Assembly: GCA_045590755.1 (NCBI GenBank)
Contig: JAZNRP010000024.1
Span: forward strand, 1-64,000
Reading direction: 5' to 3'
DNA: 64,000 nucleotides
Origin: SIG565 sp045590755
GTDB taxonomy: Bacteria > Bacillota > Clostridia > Oscillospirales > Acutalibacteraceae
The notes under the pieces: generated by a model
Database searches by the model: none
What the model was told of the DNA's origin: nothing
The model's input: only the letters and a program-made list of their open reading frames with translations
Made by a program: the position numbers and the translations under genes
Shown here: positions 43,607 through 52,772 of the stretch, piece by piece
How positions within the stretch are numbered: position 1 is the stretch's first letter
Layout of the letters: every line of letters starts with the position of its first letter

Positions 43607-44755
43607 ATGAAAATTTTAATTACGGGCGCTTTAGGCTTTGTAGGTAAAAATTTAACTGCAGCGCTTAGAAACATAGCCGATGGTAAAGACAAGACACATC
43701 CTGAACTTAATATTGAAGAGATATATCTTTATGATGTAAATTCGGATTTGAATGAATTGGACGGTTACTGTCGTGATGCCGACTTTGTTTTTAATCTTGC
43801 GGGCGTAAACCGCCCACAGAATAGAGAAGAATTTATGTCGGGTAATTTTGGCTTTGCAACTACTCTGTTAGAAACACTTAAAAAGCACAAAAACACCTGC
43901 CCTGTAATGATAAGCTCTTCTACACAGGCATTACTTGATAATGACTATGGCAAAAGCAAAAAAGCAGGGGAAGACCTACTGTTTAACTACAGTAAGGAAA
44001 CGGGCGCTAAAGTGCTTGTATACCGTTTTCCAAATATTTTTGGTAAATGGTGCAGACCTAATTACAATAGCGCAGTGGCAACCTTCTGCAATAACATTGC
44101 AAATGATTTGCCAATTACGGTTAACAACCGCGAAACAGCTTTAACACTTGTACATATTGATGATTTGGTATCTGAAATGTTAGTAGCACTTAGTGGTAAC
44201 CAAACGCGTGATGGCGAGTTTTGTAAGGTACCTATAGAGCATAAGGTGACGCTTGGCGAAATTGTAGATTTGCTTTATATGTTCAAAGAGCAACCCAAAA
44301 CCAAATTAATGCCCGAAATACCGACAGGGAGTTTCGAGAAAAAACTGTATTCAACATATCTGTCCTATTTACCGAAAGAAAAGGTAAGCTTTCCGCTTAA
44401 AATGAATACGGACGAGCGCGGTAGCTTTACCGAGCTTTTAAGGACCGAAAAATGCGGACAGTTTTCGGTTAATATTTCAAAACCCGGAATTACCAAAGGC
44501 CAGCATTGGCATAATGCAAAATGGGAATTTTTCATTGTAGTATCAGGTAAAGGCTTGATTCAGCAAAGAAAAATAGACAGTGATGAGATACTTGAGTTTT
44601 ATGTTTCAGGTGAAAATATAGAAGCGGTACATATGCTACCGGGCTACACCCACAATATAATTAATTTAAGTGATACAGAAGATTTGGTTACTGTTATGTG
44701 GGCAAATGAGCTTTTTGACCCCGAGCATCCCGATACATTTTTTGAGAAAGTTTAG
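43607..44755 (+). CDS. capF: CapF-type reductase/epimerase with cupin domain
   Basis: A 382-residue bifunctional protein. The N-terminal SDR domain (ILITGALGFVGKNL) lacks much of the usual bulk, as in CapF. The C-terminal cupin domain (about 260-375; KGQHWHNAKWEFFIVVSGKG) carries the zinc-binding HxH and Glu. In Staphylococcus CapF epimerises C3 and reduces C4, giving UDP-6-deoxy-L-talose-type sugar. The ATG follows capE by one base. Upstream in-frame starts lie inside capE and are rejected. Confidence 0.9.
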   Translation: MKILITGALGFVGKNLTAALRNIADGKDKTHPELNIEEIYLYDVNSDLNELDGYCRDADFVFNLAGVNRPQNREEFMSGNFGFATTLLETLKKHKNTCPVMISSSTQALLDNDYGKSKKAGEDLLFNYSKETGAKVLVYRFPNIFGKWCRPNYNSAVATFCNNIANDLPITVNNRETALTLVHIDDLVSEMLVALSGNQTRDGEFCKVPIEHKVTLGEIVDLLYMFKEQPKTKLMPEIPTGSFEKKLYSTYLSYLPKEKVSFPLKMNTDERGSFTELLRTEKCGQFSVNISKPGITKGQHWHNAKWEFFIVVSGKGLIQQRKIDSDEILEFYVSGENIEAVHMLPGYTHNIINLSDTEDLVTVMWANELFDPEHPDTFFEKV

Positions 44756-44764
44756 GTGATAAGA

Positions 44765-45907
44765 ATGAGTAAACTTAAGCTTATGACAATTGTGGGCACC
44801 CGTCCCGAAATAATCCGACTGTCCGAAGTAATTAAAAAGAACGATAAGTATTTCGAGCAAATTTTAGTACATACGGGACAAAATTACGACTATTCATTAA
44901 ATCAGGTGTTTTTTGAAGACTTGGGACTTCGCGCCCCCGATTATTATTTAGAAGCAGTCGGCAACGATTTGGGAGAAACTATCGGTAATATTATCGCAAA
45001 ATCCTATAAATTAATGGATGAATTAAAGCCCGACGCTTTGTTGATTTTAGGTGATACGAATTCCTGTCTGTCGGCAATAGCCGCTAAAAGATTACATATT
45101 CCCATTTTTCATATGGAAGCGGGTAATCGCTGCAAGGATGAGTGCTTGCCTGAAGAAACCAATAGACGAATTGTTGATATAATATCGGATGTCAACTTGG
45201 CGTATAGTGAGCACGCAAGAAAATATCTGCACGAATGCGGTTTGCCGAAAGAAAGAGTATATGTAACAGGCTCACCAATGGCAGAAGTATTAAGCGCTAA
45301 TATAGAAAAAATAGAAGCGTCAGATATTCATTCAAGACTTAATTTGGAAAAGGGTAAGTACATACTTTTATCGGCTCATAGAGAAGAAAACATCGATACC
45401 GAAAAGAATTTTCTGTCACTTTTTAATGCAATCAACCAAGTTGCTCAAAAGTATCAGATGCCGATACTTTACTCTTGCCATCCGCGTTCAAAAAAGCGTA
45501 TTGAAAATAGTGGATTTAAACTAAATCCGTTGGTAATTCAGCACGAGCCGTTGGGCTTCCACGATTATAACTGCTTGCAGATGAATGCTTTTGCCGTAAT
45601 TTCAGATAGCGGCACACTACCGGAAGAGAGCAGCTATTTTACAAGTATAGGCAAAGCTTTCCCTGCAATTTGCATCCGTACCTCAACCGAGCGACCCGAG
45701 TCACTTGACAAAGCAGGCTTTATACTTGCGGGAATTGATGAAAGCTCGCTTATACAAGCAGTAGATACAGCGGTAGAAATGAATAAAAACGGGGACAATG
45801 GCATACCCGTACCCGATTACATTGAAGAAAATGTATCTACTAAGGTAGTTAAAATTATTCAGTCATACACAGGCGTTGTAAACAAAATGGTATGGCGTAA
45901 GTTTTAG
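44765..45907 (+). CDS. capG: UDP-N-acetylglucosamine 2-epimerase family (CapG type)
   Basis: A 380-residue GT-B-fold epimerase. The family motifs GTRPEIIRLSEVIK, HTGQNYDYSLNQVFF, LGDTNSCLSA, HMEAGNRCKDECLPEETNRR (in part) and SDSGTLPEES are all present. In capEFG operons this enzyme makes UDP-L-FucNAc from the CapF product. The ATG at 44765 follows AGGTG; a GTG at 44756 overlaps this site. Genes capE, capF and capG are consecutive, with gaps of 1 and 9 bases. Confidence 0.9.
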   Translation: MSKLKLMTIVGTRPEIIRLSEVIKKNDKYFEQILVHTGQNYDYSLNQVFFEDLGLRAPDYYLEAVGNDLGETIGNIIAKSYKLMDELKPDALLILGDTNSCLSAIAAKRLHIPIFHMEAGNRCKDECLPEETNRRIVDIISDVNLAYSEHARKYLHECGLPKERVYVTGSPMAEVLSANIEKIEASDIHSRLNLEKGKYILLSAHREENIDTEKNFLSLFNAINQVAQKYQMPILYSCHPRSKKRIENSGFKLNPLVIQHEPLGFHDYNCLQMNAFAVISDSGTLPEESSYFTSIGKAFPAICIRTSTERPESLDKAGFILAGIDESSLIQAVDTAVEMNKNGDNGIPVPDYIEENVSTKVVKIIQSYTGVVNKMVWRKF

Positions 45908-45914
45908 GTGAAAA

Positions 45915-47111
45915 ATGCATAGATTTACTGAATCAGAGCAGATTGTACTTAAAAGCTTATCGGCGGCAATAAACCCCGAAAAGCAAATAGAACTTGATAG
46001 TGATATGCTAAATCGGGCTGACTGGGACACAGTCGGCTTGATTTCTTCACACCAAGCGGTATCACCGATGGTGTTTGATGTAATATCAAAATACCGCGAA
46101 AAAATACCAAACGACATTTTCCGTAAATGGTATAACCATATTTTAAAGGCACTGTCAAGCAATGCCGCGGTAGCGGGTGTGCAGGAGCAATTGGTCAGTA
46201 TGCTAAGCGGCAACTTCGATTATGTCATATTAAAGGGTCTTGCTGCCGCCGCTTATTACCCGAAGCCTGAGCTTAGATGCTTAGGCGATGTTGATTTTCT
46301 TGTAAGACACGAAGATTTGGCACGATGTGAAAGGCTTTTGACAGACGGTGCCTACAAAAGATATATAGAAACAGCCCTTCATATAACCTATGAAAAAAAT
46401 GGGAAAATGCTGGAAATGCATTTTGAAATACCCGGTATACCGCATGGCACGGCAGGGGATAGGACAAGAGAATTTGTAGCCGATATACTTGAAAACACAA
46501 AAACGGACAGTCGCTTTAGCGCCCCGTGTGATATGTATCACGGGGTAGTGCTTTTGCTTCACTCTGCGCATCATTTGTTGTCGGAAGGCTTGGGACTAAG
46601 ACACATTTGCGACTGGGCTTGCTTTGTAAAAACTACGGCAAATAAAGATTTTTGGCAAGAGCTTTTACCTTTTTTAAATGATATAGGATTGCTTAAATTC
46701 ACAAAAATTCTGACAAAGCTTTGTGGGTGTTATTTAAGTATTGACTGTCCCGATTGGGCGGACGATGCAGATGATACCGTTTGTTATGAGCTTATGCGAG
46801 ATGTTTTAACGGGCGGTAATTTCGGCAGACTTGATAAAGCAAGAAGCAGAAGCGGAATGATGATTTCAGAAAATACAAAGGGGGACAGCAAAATTTGTAG
46901 TTTGTTAAAAACATTACATTCTACAATGTATTCTGCCTGTCCTGTGCTAAAAAAAGTGCCTGTACTTTACCCATTTTTATTTGTTTTCAGAATAGCAAAG
47001 TATTTGGTTTTAATGCTATTCGGTAAACGCCCGTCACTTGTTACGGCATCCAAAAAGGCGGATGAACGAACGACAGTATATAAAAAATTAGAAATTTTTG
47101 TAAAAAACTAA
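45915..47111 (+). CDS. Nucleotidyltransferase-fold protein (NTP_transf_5-like)
   Basis: A 398-residue protein with a polymerase-beta-type nucleotidyltransferase core near residues 95-135: YVILKGLAAAAYYP followed by LRCLGDVDFLV, whose DxD-type pair would bind metal. This looks like the uncharacterised nucleotidyltransferase family PF14907, often seen in polysaccharide or peptide-modification loci. A C-terminal hydrophobic stretch (about 350-372) may touch the membrane. It starts 7 bases after capG, so it probably serves the same pathway; the reaction is unknown. Confidence 0.75.
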   Translation: MHRFTESEQIVLKSLSAAINPEKQIELDSDMLNRADWDTVGLISSHQAVSPMVFDVISKYREKIPNDIFRKWYNHILKALSSNAAVAGVQEQLVSMLSGNFDYVILKGLAAAAYYPKPELRCLGDVDFLVRHEDLARCERLLTDGAYKRYIETALHITYEKNGKMLEMHFEIPGIPHGTAGDRTREFVADILENTKTDSRFSAPCDMYHGVVLLLHSAHHLLSEGLGLRHICDWACFVKTTANKDFWQELLPFLNDIGLLKFTKILTKLCGCYLSIDCPDWADDADDTVCYELMRDVLTGGNFGRLDKARSRSGMMISENTKGDSKICSLLKTLHSTMYSACPVLKKVPVLYPFLFVFRIAKYLVLMLFGKRPSLVTASKKADERTTVYKKLEIFVKN

Positions 47112-47140
47112 AAGGACACATTTTAATGTGTCCTTTAAAA
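47111..47140 (+). terminator. Intrinsic terminator after the capEFG operon
   Basis: AAAGGACACATT pairs with AATGTGTCCTTT around a 2-4 base loop directly after the stop codon. The T tract is short. Confidence 0.75.
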
Positions 47141-47141
47141 A

Positions 47142-47170
47142 TTGACAACACCCATAAAAAAATGTATACT
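47142..47170 (+). promoter_or_regulatory. Promoter of the second M23/G5 gene
   Basis: Perfect -35 TTGACA (47142-47147), 17-base spacer, -10 TATACT (47165-47170). A TTG start at 47170 would lie at the edge of the -10 box. Confidence 0.8.
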
Positions 47171-47199
47171 TGTATTGTATTTTGTTGAAAGGTATAAGT

Positions 47200-48570
47200 A
47201 TGAGAGATTTTTTAGAAACTGTATTGACAAACATCAGATTCTTCTTTATTTGTGTAATTGATAGTTTTGTTAATTTTGGCGGTAACATTAAGCATTCATT
47301 CCGCAATTTTCTAACTGCGGCTAAATACTTTTTTAAAATCTCCGCTCCGTATTTTAAGGCTTTTAAAAGTAAGGCCGTAATAATATGGGGGTGTGTTTGT
47401 GTCGCGGTTATAATAACGGCAGTAGTACTGCTTAATATGACTATAAACTTCTATCAGATAACATATGAGGGTGTGCATATAGGCTATGTAAGAAGCCTGA
47501 ATACCGTAAGCGCTACGATGGATGAATTAAACGGACAGTTTTCCGATAATGATACCGTAAAGCAGGACTTAAAGAATTTTAATATAGCACAGATACAAAC
47601 ATCAAACTGGTTCTTATCGTGTCTTAGCGGCGAAAAAATAAGGGATGCTATTGTCGAAGCGGCTAAGACTATTGACTATTCCTATACGGTTTATGTAGAC
47701 AAAGAAGCCCTTATATATTCATCAAGCGGGAAGACTGTTGATAACGCCGTAAATGACTACAGAAATGACAGAATTTCACTAAGCAAAGATATTAATAAGG
47801 AAACCGCCACTTGCGAAGTCGAGTGGTTAGTGGATTTTGAAATTAAAAAAGAGTGTGTCCCGATAGAAATTATAACAAGAGAAAAAATCTACGATACACT
47901 TTATACGCTTTTAGAAGAAAAATTACCCTACCGCATTACCTGTACCCAAACGGTAGAGGAAGATATACCGTATATAACCCAGTACGAAAGAAATTCCTAT
48001 CTTTACAGGGGCTCTAAAAAGGTAGTGCAAAAGGGCGTAGTGGGCACTAAAGAAGTAAAAAGCTATTTGGTGGTTGAAAATGGAGTTCTTGTCTCAAGCG
48101 AGATTTTAGATGAAAAGGTAATAAAAAATGCCCGTACCTGTAAAATACAGGTGGGCAGTAGTGTAAATGAGTTTAGCAGTAGCGGATTAAATTTGATTTT
48201 ACCGGTTGAAGGCTATGTTACATCATCCTTCGGTATGCGAAACGACCCGTTTACGGGGGAACTCGCCCACCATAACGGACTTGATATTGCGGCGGCTACC
48301 GGCACAGATGTATTGGCGGCGGCATCGGGCAAAATAATTAAGGCGTCCGATACGGGAAATGGCTATGGAAAATGTGTTATTATTGAGCATTATTCAGGCT
48401 TCAGAACACTATACGGGCACAACTCTGAGCTTCTCGTTTCTGTAGGTGACTATGTAAAGGCAGGCGACCTTATAGCACGCGTGGGCTCTACAGGTCGTTC
48501 AACAGGTCCGCATGTTCATTTCTCGATAATTATAGACGGAGAATATGTAGACCCAACCGTTTATTTTTAG
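47200..48570 (+). CDS. Membrane-anchored M23 peptidase with G5 domain (paralogue)
   Basis: A 456-residue envelope protein built like the one at 14040-15251. An N-terminal cytoplasmic part and one membrane helix (about 55-78) lead to an extracellular region and a G5-like domain (about 270-325; VVQKGVVGTKEVKSYLVVENG, in part). A LytM/M23 domain follows, with HNGLDIA, LYGHNSELLV and HVHFSIIIDGEYVDP. The zinc ligands are intact. It likely hydrolyses or regulates hydrolysis of peptidoglycan. GAAAGG sets the ATG at 47200. Confidence 0.9.
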   Translation: MRDFLETVLTNIRFFFICVIDSFVNFGGNIKHSFRNFLTAAKYFFKISAPYFKAFKSKAVIIWGCVCVAVIITAVVLLNMTINFYQITYEGVHIGYVRSLNTVSATMDELNGQFSDNDTVKQDLKNFNIAQIQTSNWFLSCLSGEKIRDAIVEAAKTIDYSYTVYVDKEALIYSSSGKTVDNAVNDYRNDRISLSKDINKETATCEVEWLVDFEIKKECVPIEIITREKIYDTLYTLLEEKLPYRITCTQTVEEDIPYITQYERNSYLYRGSKKVVQKGVVGTKEVKSYLVVENGVLVSSEILDEKVIKNARTCKIQVGSSVNEFSSSGLNLILPVEGYVTSSFGMRNDPFTGELAHHNGLDIAAATGTDVLAAASGKIIKASDTGNGYGKCVIIEHYSGFRTLYGHNSELLVSVGDYVKAGDLIARVGSTGRSTGPHVHFSIIIDGEYVDPTVYF

Positions 48571-48896
48571 GGCTTGCATTGTTTACACGGTGTATAACCA
48601 TCAGCAATCAAAGTGCTTCGGTTATTCCCACGCAAAAGGTTTTCTTGCTTTATTGATTTTGCAAAGCTGCAATCGGTTAAATGAAATTTTTTAGAGCTTG
48701 TGTTGACAATGTACAGAACACCGCTTGACTCTTCTGAAGACACATTACTTTCTGTTTTATAACCGTTTACAGTCTCGGCTATTTGCTCTGTTGGGAATAC
48801 AATTACATCCTTGCCGTTTTTCACGGTAGTATTTTCGTTGTTTTTACAACTGCACAAAAGCATAATAAGGCATAGCAAGATTACTATTTTCTTCAT
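48567..48896 (-). CDS. Small lipoprotein with C-terminal Cys/His metal-binding-like motif
   Basis: A 109-residue protein with a lipobox signal (MLLCSC, lipid-attached Cys about residue 16). A Ser-rich linker follows, then a C-terminal domain KKFHLTDCSFAKSIKQENL ... CKQC. This H-x4-C ... C-x2-C pattern resembles the Ada-like zinc-binding module found at the end of secreted nucleases and competence proteins. Here it occurs without a catalytic domain. The ATG at 48896 follows GGTGAT. Its stop overlaps the convergent M23 gene by 4 bases. Confidence 0.75.
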   Translation of the reverse strand: MKKIVILLCLIMLLCSCKNNENTTVKNGKDVIVFPTEQIAETVNGYKTESNVSSEESSGVLYIVNTSSKKFHLTDCSFAKSIKQENLLRGNNRSTLIADGYTPCKQCKP

Positions 48897-48959
48897 AAAA
48901 TCACCAAATAGATAATACAACAAAATTTAACTAAAAGCAATAAAAACGGAGAATTTATT

Positions 48960-50768
48960 GTGACAGAGAAGAATAAAATTCTAAAGAAAAAAGCAAATGG
49001 ATTACCGCTGCTTCCCGGTGTTTATATTATGAAAAACGCCAAGGGTGAGATTATTTATGTCGGTAAGGCAATAAAACTCAAAAACCGAGTCACACAGTAT
49101 TTTGGCTCGGGCTCTAACCACGCTATAAAGGTTAAAAAAATGGTGGAGAATGTAGCAGATTTTGAGTATATTATCTGCGATAATGAGTTTGAAGCATTAA
49201 CGCTTGAAAACTCACTTATTAAACAGCATTCACCAAAATATAACATATTGCTTAAGGATGATAAGGGCTATCTGTATGTCCGTATTACAGATGATAAATG
49301 GCGAAAAATACAGGCGGTAAAGAATAATAAGCAAATGGGCACACATATCGGTCCGTATAATTCTATCGGCGTAGTAAGGCAGACAGTGGATGAAGCGCTT
49401 AAAATTTTCAAATTACCAAATTGTAATCGCTCGTTTGATAAAAAGACAAAGCCCTGCCTTAATTATCATATGGGGATATGTATGGCTCCTTGTAAAGGGA
49501 ATATAAGTCTGGAAGAATATAACGAAGCGGTAGATTCGGCAATAAGGTTTATAAAAAATTCTGGTTTTGCTACAGAAGAAATTGATTTACTGTATAAAAA
49601 AATGGAAGCGGCGGCAGAGCAGCTTAACTTTGAATACGCCGCAAAATTAAGAGATAGAATAAATGCGGTTAAAAGAATTTCTGAAAAACAAAAGGTAATA
49701 ACCAAAGATACACATCGTATTGATGTTTTCGCCTCTGCCCTTGCGGGTGATACTGCCTGTGTGCAAATTTTCGTATTCAGAAACGGGCATTTAAGCGACC
49801 GCAATTCCTTCATATTCGGTGATGTAACCGATAAACAAAGCCTTTATGCAGAGTTTTTACCGAGATATTATTTTGAGTATAATGATATACCCAGAGAAAT
49901 TTTAATTGATACAGGCTTTGAAGAAATAAATATGATAGCCGATTGGTTGTCTAAAGAAAACGGCAAGGCTACTATCACAGTGCCTAAAAAGGGAGACAAG
50001 AAAAGATTAGTTGAAATGTGTGCCGCAAATGCCGCAGAGCAGCTCTCAAAAAGAATAGAACGCAATATAAAGGAAACATCGGCGATAAACGAGCTTGCCG
50101 AGCTTTTAGGGGTTAATTTTATACCGAGATATATAGAGTCCTACGATATATCAAATACGGCGGGCGAAGAAAATGTTGCGGGAATGGTGGTATTCAAGGA
50201 TGGACGCCCGTACAAACAAAACTACCGCAAATTCAAGATAAAATCATTTGTCGGTCAGGACGACTATCGCTCTATGGCGGAAGTGCTCACACGCCGATTT
50301 AATGAGTATAAAAACGGCACCGATGAAGCGTTTTCTGTGTTACCCGATTTAATTTTGCTCGACGGCGGTAAGGGACAATTATCAGCTGTCACAAATGTAT
50401 TAAAGGAAATGCAGATTAATGTAGCAGTTTTCGGTATGGTGAAGGACTCAAAGCACAGGACCAATGCTATAGTGTCAGATGACGGCACCATTACAGTTAA
50501 GGCCACAAGAAATGCCTATACGCTTATAAGCGAAATTCAGAACGAAGTACACCGCTTTGCAATAGGCTACCATAAGCAAAGGCGAAGTAAAGCTATGTTC
50601 AGTTCTGAGCTTATGCAAATTGAAGGTGTAGGTAAAAATTTAGCGGCGGCACTTCTTAAAGAATTCAAAACTGTTAAAAATATAAAATCTGCAACGACCG
50701 AAGAGTTAAGCACCGTTAAAGGCATCAGTAAAAAAGTAGCCGAAAACATTTATAATTTTTATAGATAA
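48960..50768 (+). CDS. uvrC: Excinuclease ABC subunit C
   Basis: A 602-residue nuclease that makes both cuts in nucleotide excision repair. It has an N-terminal GIY-YIG domain (GVYIMKNAKGEIIYVGKAI, in part), a UVR motif near 200-235 that binds UvrB, an RNase-H-like nuclease domain with LILLDGGKGQL, and C-terminal helix-hairpin-helix motifs (MQIEGVGKNLAAALLKEF). The start is GTG. uvrA lies 11 kb away in the same window; uvrB is not seen. Confidence 0.97.
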   Translation: MTEKNKILKKKANGLPLLPGVYIMKNAKGEIIYVGKAIKLKNRVTQYFGSGSNHAIKVKKMVENVADFEYIICDNEFEALTLENSLIKQHSPKYNILLKDDKGYLYVRITDDKWRKIQAVKNNKQMGTHIGPYNSIGVVRQTVDEALKIFKLPNCNRSFDKKTKPCLNYHMGICMAPCKGNISLEEYNEAVDSAIRFIKNSGFATEEIDLLYKKMEAAAEQLNFEYAAKLRDRINAVKRISEKQKVITKDTHRIDVFASALAGDTACVQIFVFRNGHLSDRNSFIFGDVTDKQSLYAEFLPRYYFEYNDIPREILIDTGFEEINMIADWLSKENGKATITVPKKGDKKRLVEMCAANAAEQLSKRIERNIKETSAINELAELLGVNFIPRYIESYDISNTAGEENVAGMVVFKDGRPYKQNYRKFKIKSFVGQDDYRSMAEVLTRRFNEYKNGTDEAFSVLPDLILLDGGKGQLSAVTNVLKEMQINVAVFGMVKDSKHRTNAIVSDDGTITVKATRNAYTLISEIQNEVHRFAIGYHKQRRSKAMFSSELMQIEGVGKNLAAALLKEFKTVKNIKSATTEELSTVKGISKKVAENIYNFYR

Positions 50769-50802
50769 AAAAACACACAACCGATGGTTGTGTGTTTTTT
50801 TC
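50766..50802. terminator. Terminator between convergent uvrC and DUF4838 gene
   Basis: AAAAACACACAACC pairs with GGTTGTGTGTTTTT around a short loop, with A and T runs on either side, so it can act for both strands. Confidence 0.9.
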
Positions 50803-50803
50803 T

Positions 50804-52711
50804 TTAGTCCATAAGAATATTTATTTGTGTACCTTTTTCGTTGTAATCGTCATTAAACCACTGTTGTATTTCGGGGTACATTCTTTGTCTTAGGTGTGTA
50901 AAATATTGGTGCAAATCGAATACGGGTTGAACTTCTTCTTCGTGTAATCGCACATAATTTAACAGTTCTTCCCATTTTGGTTTTGCCGCAATTACGCCGA
51001 CCTGTTTTGTAAGTTTATCTGCTTCACACTGTTTAATAAGAAGTCCGCAATGGAATTTAATGTATCTGATTGAAGCGTCAAAGCATTCGTGCATACCATC
51101 TAAATCAAGCGATGCTATATATTTAAGCATTTCTTTTGCGGCATACATTACCTTATCGTAAGGAACATCTACATTATCGTGTGCAATGTCAGACAGATAT
51201 GTAAGATATTTACTAAATACTTCAGCTTCTTCGCCAAAAGCACTTTCAAAATATTCCTTCTTCATCACTTCGAAGTCTACTGTGTCATCCCACAATGCCT
51301 TCGCCATTACCCAAGAGCCAAGACCTGTCGGCATAAATGAACGCTGACTTTGACAAGACATCATACCATTCATATTAAGGTCTTTTAATGTGCGAATATC
51401 TTCGTGAATAATATTTGCCAAGAAGATGCTACCAAAATCAAAATAATGCTCGCCCGCATAGTAGTAATATTCGTGGGCAAAGGAAGATACTTCCTGATGG
51501 TCTTGCCACGCTTTTAAGAATGCAAGTAGGTCTTCGGGTTGCTCGGGCATTTCATTATTATTTCTCACATACTCGGGTAACGGGTCGGTAAGTGGCCCCA
51601 TATTTTGATAAGAATACAGATATGTTCTGTGGTATGGCGCATAGCAGTATAAAAATCTATCCGGATTATTAAGCAAAACTTGTGTAGGCGACCACATAAA
51701 ATCGGTATAAATAGCAATGGCTATTTTTTGCTTGTAGCCGTGTGCGGTAAGCAAAGCGTCAACTTCGTTAAGAAGCGTTACATACCAGTCTGCAGGGCGC
51801 ATTTTTACACATTCTTCACACTCACAGTGGTTGTTTACACCGTCTGCCAATGGGAACATAAGTATATCGGAATCGGGGTTGTTTTTAACATAGTTTAGCA
51901 CATACTCCGCAATTGCCGATTGTACTTTTTTATTCGAATAGCATAACTGTGTTACGCCGTATGAGCCCCTATGATATTGGCGCTTTCCATCGGTTAAAGC
52001 TAATATATTTTTGGTGTCTTCGGGTAGGTCATCAAACTTAGGTGTAAAGTTAAAGGGACCTGAATGCCAGCCGTGGCCCACAACATAGAGCTCCATTCCG
52101 CGCTTTTTGATTTCGGCGGTAATGCGGTCATTATATTCGATTTCTTCCTCAAGTGTTAAAACCTTCTTTTCGGGAATAGGATTATAATCATGCTCATACC
52201 AACGCCTTAAAAAGTAGGTCGGTCTTTCAAATTGAATATAATATTCGTTAAATCCAACCTTTGCGCACCAATCAATATTTTCGGTAAGGTTTTCTAGTTT
52301 TAATGCGCCTTCTATCATCATAGCGCGGTGAAAATGCTGGGCAGTTCTGCTAAAACATATATCATCCTTTGAAAAATCGTGGTTTTCGGGGATGTATTCG
52401 CCGTCTTCACCATGTCGCACCCATTTTACTCCAAGTTCTTCAAGATATTGGTAAACCGCAAAAAGAACGCTTCTTGGATTAGAACCTAAAAGTTTACCGC
52501 AAAGTTCTTTAATTTCAACTTCGGTGGTATCACTGTCGGTTTGGGCTTTGTCCCAAAGCCCAATAATAATTCCGTCGGTTTCACCGCTTTTGTAATCACA
52601 TATTTGGGCAGTAAGGGAATTATCAAGAAGCAAAAGATATTTTTTTAATTCTTCGGCGGCAAAGTTTATGGTTTTTTGAGCCTGCTTTAGATAAATGTTA
52701 ACTTTTTTCAT
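50804..52711 (-). CDS. DUF4838 domain protein (glycoside-hydrolase-like)
   Basis: A 635-residue cytoplasmic protein without a signal peptide. The N-terminal 110 residues look like the alpha/beta domain that precedes GH20/GH67 barrels (AAEELKKYLLLL ... FAVYQYLEELGVKWVRHGEDGEYIP). A TIM-barrel-like DUF4838 region follows (EVDALLTAHGYKQKIAIAIY) and a helical C-terminus. Relatives occur in gut polysaccharide-using bacteria, but activity has not been fixed. It stands alone, not in a sugar-utilisation operon. Confidence 0.72.
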   Translation of the reverse strand: MKKVNIYLKQAQKTINFAAEELKKYLLLLDNSLTAQICDYKSGETDGIIIGLWDKAQTDSDTTEVEIKELCGKLLGSNPRSVLFAVYQYLEELGVKWVRHGEDGEYIPENHDFSKDDICFSRTAQHFHRAMMIEGALKLENLTENIDWCAKVGFNEYYIQFERPTYFLRRWYEHDYNPIPEKKVLTLEEEIEYNDRITAEIKKRGMELYVVGHGWHSGPFNFTPKFDDLPEDTKNILALTDGKRQYHRGSYGVTQLCYSNKKVQSAIAEYVLNYVKNNPDSDILMFPLADGVNNHCECEECVKMRPADWYVTLLNEVDALLTAHGYKQKIAIAIYTDFMWSPTQVLLNNPDRFLYCYAPYHRTYLYSYQNMGPLTDPLPEYVRNNNEMPEQPEDLLAFLKAWQDHQEVSSFAHEYYYYAGEHYFDFGSIFLANIIHEDIRTLKDLNMNGMMSCQSQRSFMPTGLGSWVMAKALWDDTVDFEVMKKEYFESAFGEEAEVFSKYLTYLSDIAHDNVDVPYDKVMYAAKEMLKYIASLDLDGMHECFDASIRYIKFHCGLLIKQCEADKLTKQVGVIAAKPKWEELLNYVRLHEEEVQPVFDLHQYFTHLRQRMYPEIQQWFNDDYNEKGTQINILMD

Positions 52712-52772
52712 AACAACAACTCCTAAATAAAATTAACTTTTTATTGTTTCTAAAATAGTTTTGGGCAACGGG

